22,789 bases of DNA, taken from an uncultured Lachnospiraceae bacterium. GTDB lineage: Bacteria > Bacillota > Clostridia > Lachnospirales > Lachnospiraceae. Both the position numbers and the translations under genes were made by a program. The notes beneath the pieces were generated by a model, which saw only the letters and a program-made list of their open reading frames with translations, was not told the DNA's origin and did no database searches. The stretch is from positions 1 to 22,789 of the forward strand of contig CALCMD010000011.1 in NCBI GenBank assembly GCA_937965795.1, written 5' to 3'. Positions 1 to 6,452 of this stretch are shown in pieces. How positions within the stretch are numbered: the first letter of the stretch is position 1; each line of letters begins with the position of its first letter.

Positions 1-107
1 ACGTAGAGATGATGGGTCTGATCGGCGCAGGAAACAACCCGATGGTTGGTATGACGGTTGCTGTAGCTGTTTCCATCGAGGAAGCTGCGAAGGAAGGAAA
101 ATTCTAA
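1..107 (+). CDS. C-terminal end of a glycine-rich conserved protein (partial)
   Basis: An open frame enters the window at base 3 and stops at TAA 105-107, leaving 34 residues. The tail contains GLIGAGNNPMVGMTVAVAVS followed by an acidic end. From memory this resembles the C-terminus of the clostridial family annotated as GGGtGRN protein, whose function is unknown. The resemblance is recall, not a search. The start lies outside the window, so domains and length cannot be judged. A hairpin terminator follows about 37 bases after the stop, so this is the last gene of its transcript. Confidence 0.5.
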   Translation, partial: VEMMGLIGAGNNPMVGMTVAVAVSIEEAAKEGKF

Positions 108-143
108 AGATACCTTTCAATAGCATTTGTAAGAGATGAAGAG

Positions 144-177
144 AGTACCGTAACCGTGAAGGCTGCGGTACTTTTTT
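144..177 (+). terminator. Rho-independent terminator after the first gene
   Basis: A perfect 7-bp stem (AGTACCG at 144-150, CGGTACT at 166-172) encloses a 15-base loop and runs directly into a T tract (172-177). It separates the partial gene from the flavoprotein gene. Confidence 0.8.
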
Positions 178-179
178 GC

Positions 180-214
180 GAATATGTATGGCAGCAGAAC
201 TGGCTGGCATATTC
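180..214 (+). other. Inverted repeat upstream of the flavoprotein gene
   Basis: GAATATG (180-186) and CATATTC (208-214) are perfect 7-bp arms with a 21-base spacer that can add a short CAGC/GCTG pairing. It lies between the upstream terminator and the ribosome site, where a promoter or operator is expected. No convincing -35/-10 pair was seen, so its role is open. Confidence 0.3.
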
Positions 215-249
215 AGGGAAATAGAACGACATGGAGGTGTTGATATTCA

Positions 250-789
250 ATGAGCCATATTGTGGTTTTGGTTGGAAGCATGAGAAAGGGCGGCAATACG
301 GATTTGCTTGCGCAGGCATTTGCAGAAGGAGCTTGTAAGAACAATACGGTAGAAATCGTATCGGTTGCCGATTATAAGGTCAATCCTTGTATCGGCTGCA
401 ATTCATGCTTTACAAGGAAAGGAAAGAGGTGTTTCCAGAAGGACGACATGGATGCGATATATGAAAAGTTAAAGACAGCAGATGTTGTAGCAGCGGCATC
501 CCCGGTATATTTTTATGGCGTCAGTGCAGAACTAAAGGCGGTGATCGACAGGCTGCACACGCCGATGAGAAATGAGTTTCCGATTAAAAAGCTTGCGCTG
601 CTTCTGGTGGGAGCTTCCAGGAAGCCTGAGCTGTTTGATGCAATCAAATTGCAGTATCAGTTTATACTCAACTTTTTCCATCTGGAAGATGCAGGCATGG
701 TACTCGTAAGAGGGGTCAGCGACAAGGGGGATATAGAAGGGCATGAAGCGTTAAAGGAAGCTTACGATCTGGGATTGTCTCTTGTATGA
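250..789 (+). CDS. Flavodoxin-fold NADPH-dependent FMN reductase / iron-sulfur flavoprotein-like
   Basis: The 179-residue product begins with a beta strand and the FMN phosphate-binding turn GSMRKGGNT (9-17). A second flavin loop, ASPVYFYG, lies at 83-90. Between them are four clustered cysteines, C47, C50, C53 and C61. This CX2CX2CX7C spacing fits the compact 4Fe-4S motif known from iron-sulfur flavoproteins of the Isf type, though many FMN-only relatives keep a similar cysteine patch. The protein is probably a soluble cytoplasmic electron carrier or reductase; its substrate cannot be read from the sequence. The start is set by GGAGGTG at 235-241. The gene stands alone between a terminator and an empty region. 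Confidence 0.85.
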   Translation: MSHIVVLVGSMRKGGNTDLLAQAFAEGACKNNTVEIVSVADYKVNPCIGCNSCFTRKGKRCFQKDDMDAIYEKLKTADVVAAASPVYFYGVSAELKAVIDRLHTPMRNEFPIKKLALLLVGASRKPELFDAIKLQYQFILNFFHLEDAGMVLVRGVSDKGDIEGHEALKEAYDLGLSLV

Positions 790-1110
790 CAGGAAATTGC
801 CAATGCCGCGTTCTACGGTTAGGGCGACAATAGTACGCTGACACAATCACGGTCTGTGGGGGTGCTTATCCCGGACAGTCATGAAGCCGATAGCTCTTAT
901 ATTTACGCCGGACGCCGTGGAGTCTGCCGCATATCCCACCCGGCCTGCGTACGGAACGAACGTGACCGCTCGTCAAACCAGAATTGACTTAATGAAAAGA
1001 ACTACTGCCATACGATTCATAACGCTTTTCGGCAAGTATTCAAAGTGTGCAAAAGAGATGATTCGAAAGCCGTTTCAGTAAATTTCATGGAATCAGGAAA
1101 GATCTACTAG
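790..1110. other. 320-base stretch without a convincing gene
   Basis: No open frame here has a ribosome site. A 66-codon frame from the ATG at 881 has no recognisable domain. The frame that continues from the flavoprotein gene is broken by stops at about 820 and 982, yet reads protein-like from about 985 to 1110 (for example HNAFRQVFKVCKRDD, then VNFMESGKIY). This may be the remnant of a decayed gene, but I do not recognise the family. A weak stem (CTGT...ACAG with GGG/CCC inside) lies at about 853-879 and has no T tract. Confidence 0.35.
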
Positions 1111-1139
1111 GGAGGTAAGTGAACGAATCACCTACCTCC
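1111..1139 (-). terminator. Strong hairpin after the 65-residue gene
   Basis: GGAGGTAAGTG (1111-1121) pairs with CACCTACCTCC (1129-1139) in 10 of 11 positions around a 7-base loop. It starts 15 bases past the stop of the minus-strand small gene. There is no clear T tract on either side, so it may be a transcript-end stabiliser rather than an efficient terminator. Confidence 0.45.
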
Positions 1140-1154
1140 TGTCCGATGAAAATT

Positions 1155-1352
1155 TTATATACGATATGCAACCAATGCCACCTTTTCCCCTGTTTTTTGT
1201 TCAATCGATTTCTCCAGGTCGGTAATCTGCCGACAGCAGTCTTTGGTGAGATTTGCATAAGCATCTTCCTTTTCCAGTTCCTTTGCGATATGCTCAGCGG
1301 CAGATTTGCAGGAAAGTGGAAGGTCCGTAATCGTTGAATGCACATGAGTCAT
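1155..1352 (-). CDS. Small 65-residue protein of unknown function
   Basis: I do not recognise this family. The start is ATG at 1350-1352, preceded on the minus strand by a near-perfect ribosome site (AAAAAGGAGGTG, about 7 bases away). A longer upstream frame reaching 1409 would read through the promoter and is not used. The product looks soluble and helical, with heptad-like spacing over residues 15-52 and a paired cysteine at 39-40. It has no signal peptide or membrane segment. It has its own TATAAT promoter, is followed by a hairpin, and is divergent from the Bce-type module with about 140 bases between start codons. The promoter and ribosome site support a real gene. Any functional tie to the Bce genes is inference. 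Confidence 0.7.
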   Translation of the reverse strand: MTHVHSTITDLPLSCKSAAEHIAKELEKEDAYANLTKDCCRQITDLEKSIEQKTGEKVALVAYRI

Positions 1353-1395
1353 AAAAAACACCTCCTTTTTGAATAGTATGTGCAGAAAAGATGAG

Positions 1396-1401
1396 ATTAT
1401 A
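1396..1401 (-). promoter_or_regulatory. -10 element of the small-gene promoter
   Basis: Read on the minus strand, the sequence is TATAAT, a perfect sigma-A -10 about 44 bases before the ATG. A poor -35 candidate (ATGAAA, 17-base spacer) lies upstream in a run of TGAA repeats that also belongs to the divergent promoter region. Confidence 0.5.
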
Positions 1402-1454
1402 AGAGACACATATTTTCATTTCATTCATTGTAAGTGTTTTTCTGAAACCCTTTA

Positions 1455-1463
1455 TGCTATGAT
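1455..1463 (+). promoter_or_regulatory. Extended -10 promoter of the Bce-type operon
   Basis: TGCTATGAT at 1455-1463 is an extended -10 (TG, one base, then TATGAT). No good -35 sits at 16-18 bases; TTGTAA at 1428-1433 is 24 bases away. Promoters with an extended -10 and a weak -35 often need an activator, which fits control by the operon's own response regulator. That control is inferred. Confidence 0.5.
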
Positions 1464-1493
1464 ACAGGCAGAAAACAGGAGGAGGTGTTTCGG

Positions 1494-2270
1494 ATGAAAC
1501 AAAAAATATTGGAGATTGAAGCGTTAAGGAAATATTACGGAAAACGGGAAAGTCAGACAAAGGCGCTGGACGGGATCACTTTTCAGGTGGTATCCGGTGA
1601 GTTCCTGGGGATTATGGGAAGCAGCGGTTCCGGAAAGTCTACGCTGTTAAACTGTATTGCGACTGTGATAGCGCCTACAGAGGGACGCATTGTTATGAGA
1701 GGAACCGAGATTACATCCCTGAAGGGAAAGAAGCTGGCAGAGTACAGGGGCAGGAAGGTAGGTTATCTGTTTCAGAATTTTGAGCTTCTGGATAATCTGA
1801 CGGGGCGGGAAAATATTCTGATTCCGCTTTCTCTGCATGGAATATCGGAAAAAGAAAGCAAAAGCAGGCTTGGGGAACTGGCGGACTATCTGGAAATCGG
1901 GGATATTCTGGATAAGTTTCCATCCCAGATGTCAGGAGGCCAGAGACAGCGGGTGGCGGCGGCAAGGGCGCTTATTCTGAAGCCGGAAATCATTCTTGCA
2001 GACGAACCGACCGGGGCGCTGGATTCCCGAAACGCCAGGACATTGATGGAAAAGCTGTCCGGACTGAACCGGGAGCAGGATTCTACGATTTTGATGGTGA
2101 CGCACGATTCGAACGCCGCCAGTTACTGTACGCGGATTCTGTTTATCCAGGACGGAAAGCTCTTTCATGAGCTGAGGCGCAGGATTCCGGAAGAGACGCA
2201 GCAGGAATTTTATGAAAGGATTCTGTCTGTCATGGCACAGTTGGGAGGAGGCAGCGCAAATGTTCTTTGA
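1494..2270 (+). CDS. Bce-type ABC transporter ATP-binding protein
   Basis: This 258-residue ATPase is of the peptide-antibiotic (BceA/VraD) and MacB-like class. Walker A is GSSGSGKST (42-50), the Q-loop is at Q94, the signature is SGGQRQR near 146-152, Walker B ILADEPTGALD lies near 165-175, and the H-loop is in MVTHDS. The start is ATG 1494, set by GGAGGAGG ending about 8 bases upstream; the GTG at 1485 lies inside that ribosome site. It powers the permease encoded next, whose start codon lies inside this gene's last codons (translational coupling). In Bce systems the ATPase and permease free lipid-bound targets from antimicrobial peptides and signal the kinase by transport flux. Confidence 0.92.
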   Translation: MKQKILEIEALRKYYGKRESQTKALDGITFQVVSGEFLGIMGSSGSGKSTLLNCIATVIAPTEGRIVMRGTEITSLKGKKLAEYRGRKVGYLFQNFELLDNLTGRENILIPLSLHGISEKESKSRLGELADYLEIGDILDKFPSQMSGGQRQRVAAARALILKPEIILADEPTGALDSRNARTLMEKLSGLNREQDSTILMVTHDSNAASYCTRILFIQDGKLFHELRRRIPEETQQEFYERILSVMAQLGGGSANVL

Positions 2271-4305
2271 TTTAGTACGCAGGAACAGCAGGCGCAGCAG
2301 GAAGGAAAATAGCCTGTTCTTTGTTTCCCTGCTGGTATCGATTGTAGCTTTTTACATCATTCTGTCGCTGCCCAGACAGGATGTTATGATTTTTTTGAAA
2401 CAGATGGAGAGCGATGCAGTGAACAAGCTGCTGGCGCTCAGCCGTATCTTTTACGGCGCCATGCTGGTCCTTTTGTTCTTTATGGTTTATTTTGCCAGTA
2501 AATATCAGTTAGAGCGCAGAAATCATGAGTTTGGCGTTTACCTGATGCTTGGAATGCGCCGCACAAAGCTGTTTCTGCTTTTGCTCGCAGAGGATTTATG
2601 GAGCAGCCTTTTATCTCTGGTACTGGGACTGCCGACGGCGGTAGTGATTTCGGAGTTTATCAGCCTGATTACCGCCCGGCTGGTAGGAATCGGAATTTTG
2701 GGACATCAGTCTGTGTTTTCCATAGAGGCCATTGGCCTGACGGTTGCTGGGTTTTTGTTGATAAAATGTCTGGCTTTCGTGCTGTTAAGCGGGAAAATTG
2801 CAGGGAAGGAAATTGGAAAACTGCTGGCGCCTGCACCGGACGGGACGAAACGTCAGTTTCCGGGCGCAGTATACCTGTTGGCCCTGATCTTTGGAATGGC
2901 GTTTCTTGGCGCAGCCTACTGGATGGCAATCCGGGGAATCGCCTGGGGAACTATGGCAGGGCTTGGAATCACGGTGATTCTGGGGATTCTTGGAACTTTT
3001 CTGGTGTTTTACGGGCTGCGGATCGTGCTGGGATTTCTGGCAGGACGACAGGGCAAAAAAAGGCTTGGAGTGTTTCATTTCCGGCAGTTACAGGAACATG
3101 TGATTTATCAGTCTACATCCCTGGCAGTCAGTACGCTGCTGGTTCTGGCGGCTTTGTGCTGCTTTGGCTACGGCGTGGCTGCGGCATGGAGCCGGGGGAC
3201 GGGTGAGTCTCATACGCTGGATTACACATTTTGCGTATGGGATGAGGAAAATGTAGAAGAAGTGTTGGAAGAAAAGGGACTAACCGGACGGTTTGGAGAC
3301 TTGTTTGAGATGAAAGTTGGATACATTCGTGTCGGAGATCAGAAAGTTTCGCTTAGAATGCCGCAGGTCATGGCGTTTTTGGAGGAAACGCCGCATTCGG
3401 AGGAAAAAGAGGCGCTTTTGAACACTCTGGAGTATGCGGATTATCCGCACATCATTGCCCTGTCCGGTTATAACAGGCTGTTGAGAGCGGCAGGCGAGGA
3501 AGAAATCTGTTTGCAGCCTCATCAGGCGGCCGTTTATATGGATGCGGAATTTACCAGTTCTGCACGGACGGAGCTTATGAATCAGACACTTGGGCGGAAA
3601 CCGGAAATCGAGGTGGCGGGAGAAACCTGGCATTTGACAGGGACGGTGCAGAGCCGGAACCTGGTGGTTGACAGCTCCATTACGCTGTCCTTTGCGCTGA
3701 TCGTTCCAGATGAGGAGTTCTCTGATCTGACCGGAGGAGACTATGACACCTATTGGGATGGGATTCTCTCACCGGAGCTGGTGAAAAGCCAGAGTCTGAT
3801 GCAGGTAATTTCCGAAGTAAACGCAGAACTGGAGGATACAGGGCTGGACTATGAGAGCTATTTGCAGAATATGGGGCGTCAACTGTTTTATCTGGTGGCG
3901 GCCAGTTACCTGGCTCTTTATCTGGCGATTATTTTTCTGATTGTGGCCAATACGGTGCTGGGCGTGCAGTTTTTAATGCAGCAGCAGAAAACAGGCAGGC
4001 GATACCGCACGCTGGCGCGGCTGGGCGGCAGTTATGAGATGCTGTGTGCTTCTGCCAGAAGCCAGATACGGTGGTATTTCGGGATACCAATCCTGGCTGC
4101 GGTCGTCAGCAGCCTGTTTGGGGTACGTGCGCTGTTTCAGGGAATGCTTCCTTCCAGCGTCCAGAATAAGACGGTGGGGCTTATGACGATTGCTTTTGCT
4201 ATGCTTTGTCTGCTTTGTGTGGTAGAATGGTGTTATATGAAGGCGGTAATGAGAGCCAGCAGCCGGTACATTCTGACCTTAATGGAGCCGGAGCGGGAAG
4301 AATAG
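2260..4305 (+). CDS. Bce-type ABC transporter permease with large extracellular domain
   Basis: The 681-residue product has the Bce permease layout: about ten membrane segments, with a large extracellular domain of roughly 225 residues (about 312-540) between the seventh and eighth. The first segment is near residues 17-37. An FtsX-type cytoplasmic coupling region (RRNHEFGVYLMLGMRRTK) follows the second. The last three segments occupy about 541 to the end. The start is ATG 2260, set by GGGAGGAG at 2243-2250, and it overlaps the ATPase stop by 11 bases; the ATG at 2212 is too far upstream. In this family the extracellular domain decides which antimicrobial peptide is detected, and the permease physically contacts the kinase. 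The actual peptide cannot be deduced. Confidence 0.9.
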   Translation: MFFDLVRRNSRRSRKENSLFFVSLLVSIVAFYIILSLPRQDVMIFLKQMESDAVNKLLALSRIFYGAMLVLLFFMVYFASKYQLERRNHEFGVYLMLGMRRTKLFLLLLAEDLWSSLLSLVLGLPTAVVISEFISLITARLVGIGILGHQSVFSIEAIGLTVAGFLLIKCLAFVLLSGKIAGKEIGKLLAPAPDGTKRQFPGAVYLLALIFGMAFLGAAYWMAIRGIAWGTMAGLGITVILGILGTFLVFYGLRIVLGFLAGRQGKKRLGVFHFRQLQEHVIYQSTSLAVSTLLVLAALCCFGYGVAAAWSRGTGESHTLDYTFCVWDEENVEEVLEEKGLTGRFGDLFEMKVGYIRVGDQKVSLRMPQVMAFLEETPHSEEKEALLNTLEYADYPHIIALSGYNRLLRAAGEEEICLQPHQAAVYMDAEFTSSARTELMNQTLGRKPEIEVAGETWHLTGTVQSRNLVVDSSITLSFALIVPDEEFSDLTGGDYDTYWDGILSPELVKSQSLMQVISEVNAELEDTGLDYESYLQNMGRQLFYLVAASYLALYLAIIFLIVANTVLGVQFLMQQQKTGRRYRTLARLGGSYEMLCASARSQIRWYFGIPILAAVVSSLFGVRALFQGMLPSSVQNKTVGLMTIAFAMLCLLCVVEWCYMKAVMRASSRYILTLMEPEREE

Positions 4306-4322
4306 GAGAGGGGGGACTGTCT

Positions 4323-4985
4323 GTGAAGAGAATTGTTATTCTGGAAGATGAGCCGTTTATGCGGGAAGAACTGGAAGAGATTTTTCACAAAGCCGGATAT
4401 CGCACGGTATCCGTGATGGATTTTTCACATGCACTACAGGAAATTATGCAGGCAGTTCCGGATCTTGTCCTGTTGGATTTGAATCTTCCTAGAGTCAGCG
4501 GCTTCCAGATCTGCCGGGAACTAAAGCAGAAATGTACGTTTCCGGTGCTGGTATTGACCTCCAGAGACCAGATGAAGGATGAGCTTCACGCGCTGGAACT
4601 GGGGGCGGACGAATACCTGACAAAGCCATGCCGGAAGGAACGGCTTCTGGCGCGGGTGTCCAATCTCCTCCGCCGTTACGAAGGCCGCCGGAACCTGCTG
4701 GAGGGACCAGGATTTTTGCTGGATGAACAGACTTATACGCTGTATATTCATGGCAAGTCCGTTCTTCTGCCCAAAAACCAGGGGAAGCTGCTGGAAATAT
4801 TTTTACGTCACAGAGATGAGGCGGTCACGAAAGAGATGCTGTGTATGGCGCTTTGGGGAACGGTAGAATATATTGATGAAAATGCTTTACAGGTGAATCT
4901 CACCCGCCTGAAAAAGACGATGAGAAATCTGGGAATCTTCCAGAAAATAGAGCCGGTTCGGGGAATTGGCTACCGTATGACGTGA
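4323..4985 (+). CDS. OmpR/PhoB-type response regulator (BceR-like)
   Basis: The 220-residue protein has a receiver domain (about 1-118) with acidic pocket E8-D9-E10, phosphoacceptor D52 in VLLDLNLP, and the conserved K101 in LTKP. A winged-helix DNA-binding domain (about 128-220) ends in the usual VRGIGYRM. The start is taken as GTG 4323, preceded by AGGAGAGGGGGG and 17 bases after the permease stop; an earlier ATG would lie deep inside the permease gene. It should be phosphorylated by the kinase encoded next and probably activates the operon promoter at about 1455. Gene order here is ATPase-permease-regulator-kinase, whereas in the Bacillus bce locus the two-component genes come first. Confidence 0.92.
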   Translation: MKRIVILEDEPFMREELEEIFHKAGYRTVSVMDFSHALQEIMQAVPDLVLLDLNLPRVSGFQICRELKQKCTFPVLVLTSRDQMKDELHALELGADEYLTKPCRKERLLARVSNLLRRYEGRRNLLEGPGFLLDEQTYTLYIHGKSVLLPKNQGKLLEIFLRHRDEAVTKEMLCMALWGTVEYIDENALQVNLTRLKKTMRNLGIFQKIEPVRGIGYRMT

Positions 4986-4999
4986 GAAGGAAGAAAAAC

Positions 5000-6025
5000 A
5001 TGAACTTTTATTTCAGATATTTTTGGAAATATGCTGTCTGGCTGGGACTTCTGCTGGGGGTTGATGTTCTGTCGGCGCTGATTCTATGGCTTGCGGATGT
5101 ACGGGCATTCCGGGTTTTAGTGAGCGTAATCATTTCAGGAACTGTCCTGCTGTTCCTGTTTATCCTGTGGATCATGATCCGGGTGGAGAGACGCAGAGAG
5201 AAGGCGTTTCTTGATTTCCTGGAAAATGGGGACGGTTCTGCACAAGAAGCGCTTCTGCGGCTGGTCAGCGCCCAGGAAGGAGAAATGATACGGAGGATTG
5301 ATTCTGTTCTGAAAGAAAACCGGGCGAGGGAGAAGGAACTGTCAGCGAGGCTGAAAGATTATGAAGAATATACAGAAGCATGGGCGCATGAAATTAAGAC
5401 GCCGATTACCCTTTTGACGTTCCTGCTGGATAACCGCCGGGAAGAACTGCCGAAAGAGATTTGCCGGAAGCTGGATTATGTCAGAAACCAGATGCAGGAG
5501 TCTGTGAATCAGATGCTGTACTATGCCCGTCTGAAAAGCAGCGGGAAAGACTATTTGTTTGAAATGCTGTCATTGGAAGAGTGCTGCGGGGAGGCGCTTG
5601 AGAATTATCGTCCGCTTCTGGAGGAAAGAGGATTTGAGGTGCAGCAGGAGCTGGGAGAGATTCTGGTGTTATCTGACAGAAGGGGACTGGAATTTTTGAT
5701 AAGCCAGATCATCAGCAATTCTATCAAGTATTGCAAAGCGTCAGGAACGCCGAAACTCTGGCTGGAAGCCAGACAGGAGGAAGAATCTATTTTCTTTTGT
5801 ATCAGGGACAATGGGATTGGCGTCCGGAGCTATGAGGTTCCTTTTTTGTTTGAAAAGGGCTTTACCGGAGATACCGGGACGATACGGAAAAGGGCAACGG
5901 GAATGGGTCTGTATCTTGCAAGGGAAATTGCGGATGATTTGAAGATTACGCTGGACGTCCGGACCAAATGGCAGGCGGGCTTTGAGATGACTCTGCAATT
6001 TGCCCGCCTTACCTGTCAGGATTAA
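5000..6025 (+). CDS. Intramembrane-sensing histidine kinase (BceS-like)
   Basis: The 341-residue kinase has two N-terminal membrane helices (about 11-31 and 39-60) joined by only a few residues. It therefore lacks a sensory domain, the trademark of Bce-type kinases that read the state of their partner transporter. The H-box is AWAHEIKTPIT with phosphorylated H130. The N-box is QIISNSIKY (236-244), G1 is RDNGIGV (269-275), the F-box is FLFEKGF (282-288), and G2 is ATGMGLY (299-305). ATG 5000 is chosen because GAGAAGGAAG at 4984-4993 is well spaced; GTG 4982, overlapping the regulator stop, is an alternative adding six residues. The stop codon overlaps that of the converging YmaF-like gene, leaving no room for a terminator. 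Confidence 0.92.
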   Translation: MNFYFRYFWKYAVWLGLLLGVDVLSALILWLADVRAFRVLVSVIISGTVLLFLFILWIMIRVERRREKAFLDFLENGDGSAQEALLRLVSAQEGEMIRRIDSVLKENRAREKELSARLKDYEEYTEAWAHEIKTPITLLTFLLDNRREELPKEICRKLDYVRNQMQESVNQMLYYARLKSSGKDYLFEMLSLEECCGEALENYRPLLEERGFEVQQELGEILVLSDRRGLEFLISQIISNSIKYCKASGTPKLWLEARQEEESIFFCIRDNGIGVRSYEVPFLFEKGFTGDTGTIRKRATGMGLYLAREIADDLKITLDVRTKWQAGFEMTLQFARLTCQD

Positions 6026-6384
6026 CCTTTACACTCGAAATCAAGTGGGTTTTCAATTAATGACGCCACCTGGAATTCATGTTTGTGTCCATCCTCGAAA
6101 TCGGTGAATGCCTTTACGAAGTGGACATGTTTTCCGCCGCCGACTTCGATGGCGCATGAAGATTTGCCGCAGAATTCATGAAAATGGCCATCCGCAAAAT
6201 CTGTGCGGAATTTCACTTCATGCACATGGCTTTTTCCTTCACGGATTGCTTCACCGGATACGGTACAGAAACGATGGTTATGGCAGTCACGGCAATTACC
6301 TACTGTGGCAGTACTTCCAGTGATTTCATGGACATGTTTCTGTTTTTTGCATTCAGGTGAATAAGACATATTTCTTTCTTCCAT
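6022..6384 (-). CDS. YmaF-family histidine-rich protein, probable metal binder
   Basis: The 120-residue soluble protein is built from repeats rich in His and Cys. Six HxH motifs are visible: H17/19, H35/37, H53/55, H67/69, H86/88 and H100/102. Seven cysteines are present, including C31-x2-C34. The blocks around TDFADGHFHEF and TDFEDGHKHEF are clear internal repeats. The pattern matches the YmaF family, whose function is unknown; metal binding is inferred from the ligands. The start is ATG 6384, with GAAAGGAG about 9 bases upstream; M6 is a weaker alternative. It follows the ABC-2 permease on the same strand, 68 bases away, with a possible promoter of its own, and converges on the kinase gene. 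Confidence 0.8.
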   Translation of the reverse strand: MEERNMSYSPECKKQKHVHEITGSTATVGNCRDCHNHRFCTVSGEAIREGKSHVHEVKFRTDFADGHFHEFCGKSSCAIEVGGGKHVHFVKAFTDFEDGHKHEFQVASLIENPLDFECKG

Positions 6385-6385
6385 A

Positions 6386-6416
6386 AAAGAGACTCCTTTC
6401 TTTTCATCGTCTCTTT
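6386..6416 (-). promoter_or_regulatory. Leader hairpin presenting the ribosome site of the YmaF-like gene
   Basis: AAAGAGAC and GTCTCTTT form a perfect 8-bp stem (6409-6416 with 6386-6393) ending two bases from the start codon. The Shine-Dalgarno AAAGGAG sits in the loop and at the stem edge. Such an arrangement can tune translation. A regulatory role is inference. Confidence 0.4.
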
Positions 6417-6422
6417 ATTGTA
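6417..6422 (-). promoter_or_regulatory. Possible -10 for the YmaF-like gene
   Basis: Minus-strand TACAAT with TTCACG 17 bases upstream gives a moderate sigma-A promoter. Transcription would start at about 6410, inside the first arm of the leader hairpin, so the complete hairpin would form only on read-through transcripts from the ABC-2 genes. Confidence 0.35.
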
Positions 6423-6452
6423 TGCCGGATCTGCGAATGCGTGAAAAGGGGC

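Noticed and set aside
881..1081. 66-codon open frame on the plus strand
   Set aside because: It has no ribosome site, domain or hydrophobic pattern, and it lies in a stretch that looks non-coding or decayed.
2598..3206. 202-codon frame inside the permease gene
   Set aside because: It is a shadow of the Bce-type permease frame and lacks its own start signals.
1494..6025. Lantibiotic or bacteriocin biosynthesis cluster around the Bce-type genes
   Set aside because: No precursor peptide, modification enzyme or processing protease is nearby. The module fits detection and resistance only.
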